Of a stretch of DNA of 60,000 nucleotides, positions 11,241 through 22,000 are shown piece after piece; position 1 is the first letter of the stretch; the number at the start of each line of letters is the position of its first letter. The position numbers were made by a program, and so were the translations under genes. The stretch comes from Strigamia acuminata (lineage: Eukaryota > Arthropoda > Chilopoda > Geophilomorpha > Linotaeniidae): the NCBI GenBank assembly GCA_949358305.1, contig OX442314.1, positions 10,225,060 to 10,285,059 on the forward strand. The letters run 5' to 3'. Below the pieces are notes generated by a model that worked only from the letters and a program-made list of their open reading frames with translations, was not told the DNA's origin and did no database searches.

Positions 11241-12600
11241 CTTGAAAACATTTAACACCTTGAAAAATTCATAGAAAAAAACACAAAAAACATGAAAATT
11301 TTGAGAAAAACACAAAAAAAACTTTGAAAAATCTACGAAAAACTCGAAAATTTTCGAAAATTTCCTCAAAAACTCAAAATGTTTCGAAAATTTCCTCTTC
11401 AATAAAATATAAATTTATATAAAATGTATATAAAACCCGACAATTTCATAAAAAACTCTTCCAAAAACGGAAAAAAAAAATTTATGAAACACTCACATAA
11501 CCCTAAAACAACGAAAAACCCCCTCAAAACCCCCACACACACCAAACCCAAAATTCCATCCCCAAACCTTCAAACTCCCAACCCAACAAACTCACTCCCA
11601 AACCCCAAAACTCTGGTCATTGACCACAACTTTGCCTCAAGGCCTCGAATACCTCACTCCACTTTTGCATGATTCTTAGATGGGGTCTCAAAGGATTGTC
11701 CAAGGGCTTGACCATTGATCATCGACCAACCAACAGGTCAACAACCTTCAAAATCTCCCCCTTGGGACCAAACTCAAAAGAATCTCATCCTCAAAAGGGT
11801 TGCATCTGTGACCTTTGACCCAATCATCTCAGGCCATGCGGAAATCACCAAAACTGACCATTTCCACCAATCCCACAATGCCTTTCTTCCACCCAAAAAA
11901 ATATTTATTTCTTAAATCGACAAAATCGCGCGAAAAATGCTAAATATTAATATTTGTACATAAAAAAGGCCTAAATCACATTAATTTTACATTAAAACAT
12001 AGTCTAGTCCGCGCACGATGTCGTGTACATGCAAATCAACATTTATTTCCTTCCATCAAAACAATTACATTCATTATGCGGTTTAGGCCTAACAATTCCT
12101 ATCAAACCAACCCGATATGCTGTAATTACTTTTCAGCTTGCACAGGGCCGACAAACATGCGTCAATACAGGCCCGCCCACTTGTGTGTGTGTGTGTAGAC
12201 CATTTTTTTCTTTTTTAGTTTTTTTTTTTTTTATTTAGTTTTTATCGAAAATAAGTTGACAAATATAATGCCGTGCGTGAAAATTGGTTTGCCTCAACAC
12301 TCACGCTAATAAAGGAGCCCTGAACGCCACTTCCGGCCACAAAATACTTGCGTGGGTTTGCGTCTGCTGATGGCAGGCCCTGATACAATGCTATTTCTCA
12401 CGATATGTACCGTTTTGTGGTTTGGCTGTGGTGGAAAAAATAATAATAACAAACGCGAATGAAATGAACATTGCATTGCAATTTACAATTATTTTGTAAG
12501 AAAAATAAACAAAATGAATAAATTAGACAAATAAAGTGCGGGATGTTATCGCTGCGGCGCTGCTGCATCTGACAATATAAAATGGCGCTGACGAGATGTA
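11240..12600. other. Intergenic spacer downstream of the bZIP gene
   Basis: No exon is recognised. From 11500 to 11610 the plus strand is C- and A-rich with few G. From 11620 to 11890 the sequence is less AT-rich and contains several TGACC/GGTCA words, including a consensus-like nuclear-receptor half-site pair described separately. Confidence 0.5.
11809..11821 (-). promoter_or_regulatory. DR1 nuclear-receptor element (AGGTCA-type direct repeat)
   Basis: The minus strand reads GGGTCAAAGGTCA, two AGGTCA-like half-sites separated by one base. This is the classic DR1 arrangement bound by HNF4 and RXR-type receptors. Several isolated GGTCA words occur within 150 bp. Whether it acts on the bZIP gene about 1.4 kb upstream is unknown. 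Confidence 0.45.
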
Positions 12601-13212
12601 AAAAGCGAGTTTAAAAATTCGGTTTATTGTTAAATTACGTCAAAATATTTTGTTTTTTGTATAAATAAAACTCAAATACAGAATAATTGTTAATAATTTC
12701 GATAAAATCTTTGATGATTTTTGCGATTTTCGGCTCAAAACTCGACTCGCCGAGTCGCCGTGCATTGGTATGCGCGCCAACCGCGGTGGAAAATTGCAAC
12801 TAATCTGATAAACAACAAGCTATAAAGTTTATTAGGAATTTGTTTTCGTAGTTGCGGTAATTTGAAAGGAAATTAATGGTTCGAAATTATGATTAATAAA
12901 TGAAATTGGCTCTAATAACAAACAGACTGGAACTGTTGTTAGTCACAGTTCACTTTAGATTGAACAGGAATAATTATTAATATTGCATGTAAATGTGCGT
13001 ATTGAGTCAATGAAAAATGAAGCCATCGATTGTTTGTCACATGTTTTTATGTAGGAAAAAAAAGTTAGGGGCTGCCAACATGCAACAAAGTTATCAGCGA
13101 ATAATTTTATCTCTATTGACTTCCTAATGCGAGTAGAAAAAATATAAATTGGAGGGGGAAAACACCCACTTTGGAAACCACAATGCACTAAATAAAAAAT
13201 AATGTAATTACA
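12600..13212. other. Intergenic spacer, nothing recognised
   Basis: AT-rich sequence without splice-consistent open frames or recognisable repeats. Confidence 0.5.
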
Positions 13213-13565
13213 CGTGCAGTAAATTAGAATAGGGGTGAAATTACATCAATAACGAGGAAACAACTTGATTTGCGAATTTTATTTGCATTTATTTGCATTT
13301 TAGAGTGGAAAAATGTGCATTTTTAGGGATGTTATAGTGTTTGGTTTGCGCCGCGCTCATTAGAGGGCGAGTTTGACATATGACGAAATTAAACTTACAG
13401 TAAATTAAAATATGAGTGAAATTACATTTATATCGAGTAAATATGTTGATTTGGTGTATTTATTTGTTTTAATTTGTATTTTATAGTGAATTTTTGTGAG
13501 TTTTTGGAAATTTTTGGGGTTTGGTTCGCGCCGCGCTCGGTAGAGAGCGAATTTGACTAATGGCG
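13213..13565. repeat. Diverged tandem duplication, about 180-bp unit
   Basis: The copy at about 13218-13385 and the copy at about 13398-13565 share an ordered set of blocks: GTAAATTA, GTGAAATTACAT, TATTTGT/CATTT, TTTTAGAG/TTATAGTG, then GTTTGGTT(T/C)GCGCCGCGCTC followed by TAGAG.GCGA and TTTGAC. The GC-rich 3' block is the best preserved part, suggesting either recent origin or constraint there. A third GGCGCCGCGCCATCTAG occurs at about 13926-13942. Confidence 0.6.
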
Positions 13566-14390
13566 GAAAGCCGTGAAAGGCGAAGGAAAAAGGTATCGAT
13601 TCGGCAACGGTAAATTGAATCGATAGTAATTACACAGCGCTGGCCGTTTAAACGTCGACTCTGGGTTCAAACGAGGCAATTATAATGTCGCAATGCGAAA
13701 ATAATTACATGAATTTTCTAGTTTTGCTAACAGCTGGTGTAGTTTGATAAGCTGATAATAGATGTCGCCTCGGCTGATGACTGATTCGTTTAGTCTTTTA
13801 TATTTATCAGTTAAGTCGTTTTTAATTCGATACTTTTTGATTGGACAGGTTGGAATGGGAAACTGTTTAGTTTTTTTTTTTTGTTTTGTTTTTTATTTTA
13901 TGGTAAGTGATTTGGTGTGTCATTTTGGCGCCGCGCCATCTAGCTTTCACTTTGAGTAATATGGCGGTGGGTGAATGCTGAGTCGCTAGGATTTGTTTTT
14001 GTCACATAAACAACGGTCGGGTTAAAAGAATAATCGAGAGAATAATAGATCACGAGTTTGCTTGTTTTTAAAACGTTTTTAAAGCGTAACAACATTCGCG
14101 GTTTTAGACGTAAAATTCTTCTTAAAAAAATGATAAAATAATAAAAATAAATACGTATTTTAATTGGCATTTTTTAAAATTTTTATTTTATTTATAGAAC
14201 AAATCGCACAAGTTTTAACAACGATCAAAGTTTGTATCACTGTCTTCTGTCGATTTTGCTCTACTTTTAAATCGAGCTATAGTTTCCACGGGGCCACTTT
14301 GTCGCATATGTATTTATATTTATTACATATAAAGAGATAATAATAAGTGTATTTTTTAGATTTTTTAAAAATTTTGTGCTTAGGGGCCCT
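13566..14390. other. Intergenic spacer
   Basis: No gene is recognised. The GC-rich motif GGCGCCGCGCCATCTAG near 13926 and AATATGGCGG near 13957 look like promoter or insulator words, but no adjacent exon was found. Confidence 0.4.
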
Positions 14391-14398
14391 GCAATAAC

Positions 14399-14757
14399 TA
14401 AGCCTGCTATTTTTGCGGAAAATAAATTTTTCCCAAAATGTTTCCATAGTTGCGGATAGGCCAAATGCAGCATTTTGGCACTAAATTTTTTTAATTCTGA
14501 GGTACTTTTTGGTCCGCAATTTCCGCAATTGGACCATTGTGCCGCAATTGCGGGTTTGATAAAGTAAACGTGCATATTGCGTAATATGCATGTATCTGAT
14601 ACGTTAACACGATATTCTGTACATTTTTCATATACAAACATGTCGTATTGCCACAATAAATAAAAAAAAAGCGCATTACGTCCGCAAAATGGCAGTTTTT
14701 TGATCCGCTTTCCGCTCGCAATTTCATTGTTTTTAGTCCGCAAAAATATCTGGCTTA
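14399..14757. mobile_element. hAT-superfamily MITE with perfect 8-bp TSD
   Basis: The left terminus reads TAAGCCTGCTATTTTTGCGG; the right terminus in reverse complement reads TAAGCCAGATATTTTTGCGG. Both flanks carry the identical 8-mer gcaataac (14391-14398 and 14758-14765). An 8-bp target-site duplication is diagnostic of hAT transposition. The 359-bp interior has repeated TTTTGCGGA/TCCGCAA words and no transposase. The 164-codon minus frame crossing it is chance. The perfect duplication suggests fairly recent insertion. Confidence 0.8.
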
Positions 14758-14947
14758 GCAATAACTACATCCAGCCCTTCTTCCACGGGATTTACTTCCA
14801 GGCGCAGTGCTGGATTGTGGGATTAACAATTAGGCACAGTAGGGATCGGCCTAGGGATTTCATGGGATTCTACATGATTCCATTGAATTCTACGGGATTC
14901 CTCAAGACCTCGCAGGATTTGCTTGTTGTGTTTTGTTATTTCATTTA

Positions 14948-15206
14948 CCGTATTTTACCAAATAAGAGCCGCGGCTCTTATTGAAAACTGCCACTTTGAG
15001 CTGCGGCTTTAATTCGGGGGCGGCTCCAATTCGGGGGCGGCTCTTAATTTAAATAGTGGCCAATACCGTACTATTACGTTCATTGAACGTATATAGCTGC
15101 GGCTACTATTCGAGGGCGGCTCTTATATCAAGTCGCCTATCTCGGCCGCGGCTACAATTCGAGGGCGGCTACAATTCGAGGGCGACTCTTATTCGGTAAA
15201 ATACGG
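14948..15206. mobile_element. MITE with TA target site and CCGTATTTTACC termini
   Basis: The left end is CCGTATTTTACCAAATAAGAG and the right end in reverse complement is CCGTATTTTACCGAATAAGAG, flanked on both sides by TA. Internal copies of ATTCG(A/G)GGGCGGCTC occur five times in direct orientation. TA duplication and long inverted termini point to a Tc1/mariner-type derivative. No transposase is encoded. Confidence 0.8.
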
Positions 15207-15216
15207 TATACTGCAT

Positions 15217-15512
15217 TTACATGCGCCGAATATTTTGAGTGGTGAATAATTCGAGTGGTGAAAAAATCAAATTGTTGTGTTTACATGCAGAAAATAATTC
15301 GTGATCACTTTAGGTTTTCGACCAATGGGGAAGTGCCGGAAGCGATGCGAGCATGCGCAGTAAAAATAGTTCGAGTTTACTCGAATTAAACAACCTTCTG
15401 CGAGGGATTATTCACTACTCGAATAATCCTTGTCATCCCTGTTTACATAACAGTTGTGCGCACGGAATATTTCATCTCACTCGGACTATTCCGTGCATGT
15501 AAACATAGTATT
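15217..15512. mobile_element. MITE-like fold-back element, TTTACATGC termini
   Basis: The left end contains TTTACATGCGCCGAATATT and the reverse complement of the right end contains TTTACATGCACGGAATAGT. Internal partial inverted copies (GTTTACATGCAG, CTCGAATAATCC) are present. The exact target-site duplication was not resolved. It sits directly beside the preceding MITE. Confidence 0.55.
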
Positions 15513-16074
15513 AATGGTTTGTTATTGTATACATAATTTTCTTTTGGCAAATTTTTAAATAGTTCAAATAAAAATTCCATGCTAGCGGCGTGGGTGACTT
15601 TTAGTACATCACTAATAATAGTAGATCATCGCTCGGCAAACTGATTGGCCGTGACGGTGGATCTCGGATTTCAATCGAGCACATTGCCAAAATAACCAAA
15701 AGACCCTTCTTGTTATTCCCGCCATTTTTAATTTTTTTTTTTTTTAAATTTAAATTTAAATTGAAAACATCGTTAATAGGAGCGGCGTTTAGCTGGTGTC
15801 AGCCGACCTTGTTCCTTTCGCACGTCTCCTTAAATTTATTTCACAATGACAAATCGCTGTTCGTAAGATAGAAAATAGCTGCACTGTCTGCGAGTAATGG
15901 GCTTGTAAAAAAAATAAATGGAGCAATGAATAGACTTAGAGAGAGAAAGAAAGAAAGAAAGCAGGTGGCACATGCCAAATTAAACATTGCCACTAAATGA
16001 TGTCTTAAAACATGAAAATAAAAATAAAAATCCAGTACACATTTATTCAGATGGGCAAGGAACTGCCCAGGATG
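15513..16074. other. Intergenic spacer
   Basis: No exon is recognised. Simple repeats include poly-T at about 15728 and a (GAAA)n run at about 15940-15961. Confidence 0.5.
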
Positions 16075-16275
16075 CTATAGGACCTTCCGAATGAATATGT
16101 TGTTTCTCCGATGCCGAAGAAAGAACATCGGGTGACGTTCAGAAGTTCTACAGTTCGTGTCCAGTATCTTGATGCCAAATTCATACTGCGCATCCCATTC
16201 TACGGGGTCTTGCTTTTCTTTCCTGTATTTAAAAAATTTGGTGCTCTTAATCCCTCTGGTGTACTCGAGTTGCAC
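16075..16275 (-). pseudogene. Unassigned coding-like minus-strand segment
   Basis: The minus strand stays open for about 66 codons between flanking stops and has a protein-like composition (basic and aromatic residues, for example E-W-D-A-Q-Y-E-F-G-I-K-I-L-D). It has no ATG at its start and no clear splice acceptor. The parent family is not recognised. It may be a decayed gene or transposon fragment. Confidence 0.25.
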
Positions 16276-16535
16276 TCAAAAAGGCACTTTACAAGGTGTA
16301 CTCCCATTGGTCGAGCCAGTTTACTACAAACTCCAGACTGTATACTACTACTAGGAGAAGTAGTTTTGATTTTTATTTATTGTTGTGATTGTTATGACTA
16401 GTTTAGTTAATGTTATTTTGATTTTATTTAATAAAAAATGTCATTTCCATCATTAAAATGAAGTTTTACACATTAAAAAATGTCAAACTCATGTTTGTTG
16501 TGTTTATTGCTTACATCGTCTGGAAGTTTGAATTT

Positions 16536-16695
16536 TAAGCCTAGTTCACATGCATGTGTTTAACGCGCCAATTAGATGCGATGCATCATGTGAACTATTT
16601 TGCATCGCCAACGCGCGTTGGCCGATGCAACATGCAATTTTGTGCAATTTCGTGCGTTAGCGCATGCAACAACGCATGCATGTGAACCCGCCTTA
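16536..16695. mobile_element. Short MITE, TAAGCC/GGTTCACATGCATG termini
   Basis: The left end TAAGCCTAGTTCACATGCATG and the right end in reverse complement TAAGGCGGGTTCACATGCATG are inverted repeats of about 20 bp. The 160-bp interior is rich in GATGCA/TGCATC and can fold back on itself. It has no coding capacity. The superfamily was not determined. Confidence 0.7.
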
Positions 16696-17372
16696 TTCAC
16701 GTGCAACAAACAGTTTTGTGATTGTTTCAATAGTTTTTTTGGAAAGCCAATTTTTGCCGGTGGTTTTATATTTATGAAACGTACCTTACAGTGTTTCTTT
16801 ATTATGCTTCGATCAACGGTTGGTTATCGACTTATCGTAGTGTAACATCAACATCACAACAGCCATACTTATTTTAAAACAGACTTTACATTTTCCAGTC
16901 ACAAGACTAGAATAATCGGCCATTTTGGTCCTTATTCAAATAAAAAAAACTGTTATTTTCCATGCCGCACATCGGCATTATTCAAGGTAAAATGAAGATC
17001 TCTTGATCCGAGCGTCGTAATTGCTTTTTCTACCCCTTCGCCCTCCCTAGCCCCCCCAAAGCACATTTTTACTTTTATTTATTTTTTTCCTTGTTGTGAA
17101 GTGAAGCCAAACACTGTCAAACACGAGCAAGGATTGGTGCAATTGGGCTAAAACGATTCGAGCAATTCGCTTCCCCCGTCGAACGATCTGACAAGTCGCA
17201 TTCCGCTCGTGTCTCGTAAACCGCGCGGCGCGCACCCGACACAAGCCGCAGATGCACGTTCCACGCGTGCTTGTCTTTCTTGTCGGCTCCGACTCCTTGA
17301 CAGGCCATCTCTCAACCCTAGGTTAGTGGAATTTACGTCCCCAGAACCAGTCCCCGTCCCCGCCACGCACGC
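16696..17372. other. Spacer and presumed upstream region of the TEAD-motif gene
   Basis: Up to 17040 the sequence is AT-rich with no recognised feature. From about 17100 to 17372 GC content rises sharply and merges into the coding exon that follows, as expected for a promoter-proximal or 5' UTR region. No TATA box was identified. Confidence 0.4.
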
Positions 17373-17966
17373 ATGTCACGCTCGACGACGACTCCGCCCC
17401 GCAACATGTGCGCAACTGCGCTAAACACAACATTATCGCATTTCAATCGCCACCAAATCATGTCCACCGACTGCATGCGCGACAACGAGCGGGACGAAGC
17501 GCTGCGCAGCATCCCGCTGCGCCAACGTCGGCTGCCGGCATCGTTCTGGCAGGAGCCAAACGTGCCGCGCTGTCCCGCGCCCGGACAAATACAAATACAA
17601 AACCAAAGCAAATCGACGCAGCAGTTTTGCGATTATTCGCAGCTTTCGTGGAACGGATACGCAAATACGACGGATTTTCAATATACTTTCCAAGCGGGGC
17701 CATCTTGCGCGTGCCCCGGATGTCAGCCCGCATCGTTCGCCTGGCCCGATCCCGCGAAATCTCGTTTGGACGCCGCGTGGATGTGGAATCAAATGGCGCC
17801 GAAAGTGAGTCAGGGATTCGCGCCGTACGCGCCGATAGTGGAGACGGTCGCGGTGATTAATCCGGGCCAGATGAGTGGACAGTGGGCTGCGAGTGCTGCC
17901 CAAAGTGCGAATGTCAACACCGGAAATGCGGCTTATTTCCCCATGTTGCATTATTCGAGTAACTGA
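17373..17966 (+). CDS. FAM181-like protein with TEAD-binding omega-loop motif
   Basis: A single exon encodes 197 residues. Residues 46-62 read S-I-P-L-R-Q-R-R-L-P-A-S-F-W-Q-E-P, closely matching the omega-loop that YAP/Yorkie and vertebrate FAM181A/B use to bind TEAD factors (P-L/M-R-x-R-x-L-P-x-S-F-F-x-x-P). The phenylalanine pair is F-W here. No WW domain, PDZ-binding tail or other YAP feature is present, so FAM181-like is preferred over YAP. The C-terminal half is rich in Trp, Gln, Ala and Tyr, plausibly a regulatory tail (inference). The start at 17373 is the first in-frame ATG; M12 and M30 are alternatives, all before the motif. Higher GC than the flanks supports coding status. Confidence 0.7.
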   Translation: MSRSTTTPPRNMCATALNTTLSHFNRHQIMSTDCMRDNERDEALRSIPLRQRRLPASFWQEPNVPRCPAPGQIQIQNQSKSTQQFCDYSQLSWNGYANTTDFQYTFQAGPSCACPGCQPASFAWPDPAKSRLDAAWMWNQMAPKVSQGFAPYAPIVETVAVINPGQMSGQWAASAAQSANVNTGNAAYFPMLHYSSN

Positions 17967-19092
17967 TGACGAGTTTTGGTTTTGAGTTGGAAATTGTTTC
18001 GATTTTCGATTTTGTGACTTGGAAAATGATGTAAAAAAATTTTATTTATGTTTAATGTTTAATTTTTAATTTTTTAATTTTAATTTTAATGCGTGTTTGG
18101 TTTATTTTTGTCAAGTTTTAGTAATTTGTTTCGGAAGAGACTGTTGGAATAGTCGAATTATGTGCGGAATTTGCATTCCATGCGGGCGCACGACAAGACA
18201 TGTGTTCATTCACTTCATTCGTCGAATTCCCACACGTCATGCAGCATCTGTGTGTAATTACGTCATCGTTGACGAAATGCCGCTAAATGCAGTCTTGGAA
18301 CTCTCATAGGATGTGTACAAAATACAAATTAAACGAAATTATATGAATTAAACACACGTTTGTTTATTTATTCGACATTAAAATTAATTTATTATATATG
18401 AAAATCAATTTAATTCGTCAGGAAATCGAATTAATGGAGTACGGGAGGCGATTTCCGGTTTCGGCCGAGAACGGCGCATCACGAGCGGGTGGGCGAGCGC
18501 CATTTTCCCGCTTAGTGAATATATTGATAAATAGTCGAATTTTGAAGATAAAATAAATAAAAGGAGATATTTTTTTGGTTACATTGATTCAATTTCGGTT
18601 ATTTGAAATATTTTGGATTTGTTTTGAGCATTAAACTGCCGTTTCGGTAGCAGACGACGTTTTATCGACCTGTTTTCCTGGTAAGCAAAATAAATCAGTT
18701 TTTCCAGGTATCCTCTTCCTTTCCAGGCGATTGTTTACACGTTGGCGTTTACACCGTTCGGGATGCGGCATAAACTTGATTCATGATGTAAAAAGTTTGT
18801 AATATTAGTTCTAGAATGATGGTACGTATTAAACGATTGCTAGAACCACATTTGGAATTTTTTAAAACTAAATTAAATTTATTTTTAAAAAACGCGATTA
18901 AAAACACCATTTGATCTTCAATACCGGATATGGGTGTTAAAACGAGTTTATTGAAAAAAATACTTGAATTAATTACACAAAAGCAAGATAAGATGATAAA
19001 TCAATGCACAAATGATGGTTTTCAGCGAATAAGAGCATAATTTAATTAAATTTTGATATTTTTTCGAATTTTTTTTGTAGTTTGCTGCACAC
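17967..19092 (+). other. Spacer and GALNT7 5' region with 5' UTR intron
   Basis: The first part is an AT-rich 3' region. A likely 5' UTR exon of GALNT7 ends at 18680 before gtaagc. The matching acceptor is a T-rich tract ending tttgtag at about 19080, twelve bases before the GALNT7 ATG. The segment 18440-18510 is GC-richer and is a plausible promoter. Confidence 0.45.
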
Positions 19093-22000
19093 ATGAAGAT
19101 CCCAATGAGGAGACGTTTGCTATTGAAACTGAGTGTGGTGCTCCTGATTATAATTTGTGCAGTTCCCTTCTTCCTGTCCAAACCAAAAGGCATAGAAGGT
19201 CAAGCTAAAGACCGCGTACGGGCTGAGAAACAAGTAAAATGCACGGGCAACCAACCAAACTCAAATTATGCCACAAATCCACACGGAAAACGAAATGGAC
19301 GAAAAATTGAAGAAAAAATTCGAAAAAATTGAAAAATCGAAGAAATAATTCGAAAAAATTGAAAATTTGAAAAAATAATTCGAATAAATTGAAAATTTGA
19401 AGAAAAAATTGAAAAAAATTGTAAATTTGAAGAAAAAATTGAAAAAAATTGTAAATTTGAAGAAAAAATTCGAAAAATTGAAAAAAAGTCGAAAATTTGG
19501 AAAAATTGTAACGAAAAAATGAAAAAAATTGCCGAAAAAAACCGAAAAAAATCGAAAATTTTAAAGAAAAAAAAATATTTTTTGGTTTACTTGGCCACGA
19601 CCTCGTTTTAATAATAATTTTACACATTTTGGTGACAGTTTGCGACAAACATCGGAGATTTAAGCCGAGTTTGTCTGCACCGATGCCAAATATGTTTGGA
19701 ATTTGTCCCGCGAAATTTTGTTGCTGTAACGCGGAGTTAAGGCCTGTCCATAAATACCAATGGATGTGGCGATAAATTTGGGTCTGGGAGGACGTGGGAC
19801 CACCCTTTGTGTTTACGAGCGATTTAATTTGGGCTTTTGCGGTTTTTTTCAGGCGAAGGTGTTTCGTAACGGCGCGGCGAGCGATCGGAAGATCGGGGCG
19901 GTTTTTACGCACTCGAGATTGGGCAATTTTGAGCCGAAAAATGGAGAAAGTAGGGTCGGACCGGGCGAAGAGGGAAAAGCGCATTATGCAAGTTCGGATA
20001 AGAAGAATGAGGTGGATCAGGGCATGATGGAGTTTGGAATCAATGTCATCGCGAGTGATGAGATTTCCATGAACAGAAGCATTCCGGATTTGAGGATAGA
20101 CGAGTAATTTTATTTTGTGTTTTTCCTGCTTGTTTTCTTGCTTTGTTTATTGCTTTTTTGATTGATTTGTGATGTTTTTTTTAAATGTTTTTTTTTGTTT
20201 GTTTTATGACTTTTTTGATGGTTTTGATGCTTTTTAATATGTTTTTATGGTATTCATATTTTTTGATAACTTTTGATGTTTTTAAATGTTTTTTGATGTT
20301 TTTTTAAATGATTTTTGATGTTTTTTTAAATGATTTTTGATGTTTTTTTAAATAGTTTTTGATGTTTTTTGATGTTTTTTAAATGATTTTTGATGTTTTT
20401 GATATTTTTTTGTTGCTTTTTTATGTTTTTGATGACTTTTGATGGTTTTTTAAATTATTTGAAATGGCTATTGATGTTTTATGCTGATTTTTGGTGTTTT
20501 TTGATGTTTTTAAAATGTATTTTGATGTTTTTAAAATGTATTTTGATGTTTTTAAAATGTATTTTGATGTTTTTAAAATGTATTTTGATCTTTTTTTAAT
20601 TCATGAAATGAATTTTGTTTATTTCAGATGTTTGCATTGGGATTATCCCGTCGATCTTCCAAAAACTAGTGTTATTGTTGTGTTTCATAACGAGGGCTGG
20701 TCGCCCTTATTACGGACAGTTCACAGCGTTATTAATCGCTCTCCACCGGAGTTCCTCGAAGAAGTGTTATTAGTTGATGATTTTAGTGATAAAGGTAGAA
20801 TAATTTATGTCCAAAATTGTTCTGCTTTTGCTTTTTTTCTCAGTTTTTGTTGGTTTTTGTTATTTTTCTTCGTTTTTCCAATTTTTATAATATTCTGTTA
20901 TTTTTCCCCTTTTCCGCAAGTTTTTATTATTTTCTTAATCTTTTTTTTTTATTTTTTCACAAATTTTCCAATTTTTTCCACAAATTTTCAATTTTTTCCA
21001 CAAATTTTCAATTTTTTCCACAAATTTTCAATTTTTTCCACAAATTTTCAATTTTTTCCACAAATTTTCAAATTTTTTCACAAATTTTCAAATTTTTTTC
21101 CACAAATTTTCACGTTTATTATTTTTTTTTAAAAAACGCAGAACATTTAAAAGGACCATTAGAAGATTACATTCGGCAATTCAACGGCAAAGTTCGCTTA
21201 ATTCGGAACAAAGAACGTGAAGGATTAATCCGAACCCGATCCAACGGCGCTTCACACGCAAAAGGCGAAGTGATTTTATTTCTAGACGCCCACTGCGAAG
21301 TGAACGTAAATTGGCTTCCCCCATTACTAGCTCCTATTTATCTAGACAGGTAATCTGATTTAATTCCAGCGTCACAAAAACAACGGCGCAAACATTAAAT
21401 GATTTAACCTTGCAGAACTGTTATGACTGTGCCGGTTATCGACGGTGTAGACAAGGACACGCTGGAATACAGACCGGTGTACTCGGGTCCGAACCATTTC
21501 AGAGGGATTTTTGAATGGGGAATGCTGTACAAAGAAACCAAAATCCCGCAGCTGGAGAAAAACCGGCGCGATCACAACAGCGAACCCTATCGTTCTCCGA
21601 CTCACGCTGGTGGCTTATTTGCGATGAATCGCGAATACTTTTTGGAATTAGGCGCCTATGATCCAGGATTGTTAGTGTGGGGCGGCGAGAATTTCGAATT
21701 ATCGTTTAAGGTGAAAACTTTTGATGTTTTTTGAGGTTTTTTGGTATCTTTTGATGTTTTATGATGTTTTTTGATGTCTTTTTGATATCTTTGATTTTTT
21801 GATGGTTTTGTTTTTATTATTTTGGTATTTTATGACAGTTTTTTAGGCTTTTTTTTATGGTTTTTGGTATTTTATGACAGTTTTCGATGCTTTTTTGGTA
21901 TTTTATGACAGTTTTCGATGCTTTTTTGGTACTTTATGACAGTTTTTGATGCTTTTTTGGTATTTTATGACAGTTTTCGATGCCTTTTTGGTATTTTATG

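Noticed and set aside
8249-11402. Phenylalanine-rich minus-strand frames
   Set aside because: They are translations of 31-bp AT-rich minisatellites and repeat with the array period.
14267-14761. 164-codon minus-strand frame
   Set aside because: It spans the hAT MITE including its inverted ends and target-site duplication, so it is a chance frame.
20491-21353. 213- and 178-codon frames across GALNT7 introns
   Set aside because: They fuse true exon sequence with T-rich intron repeats read through the splice sites; spliced exons 3 and 4 explain the conserved parts.
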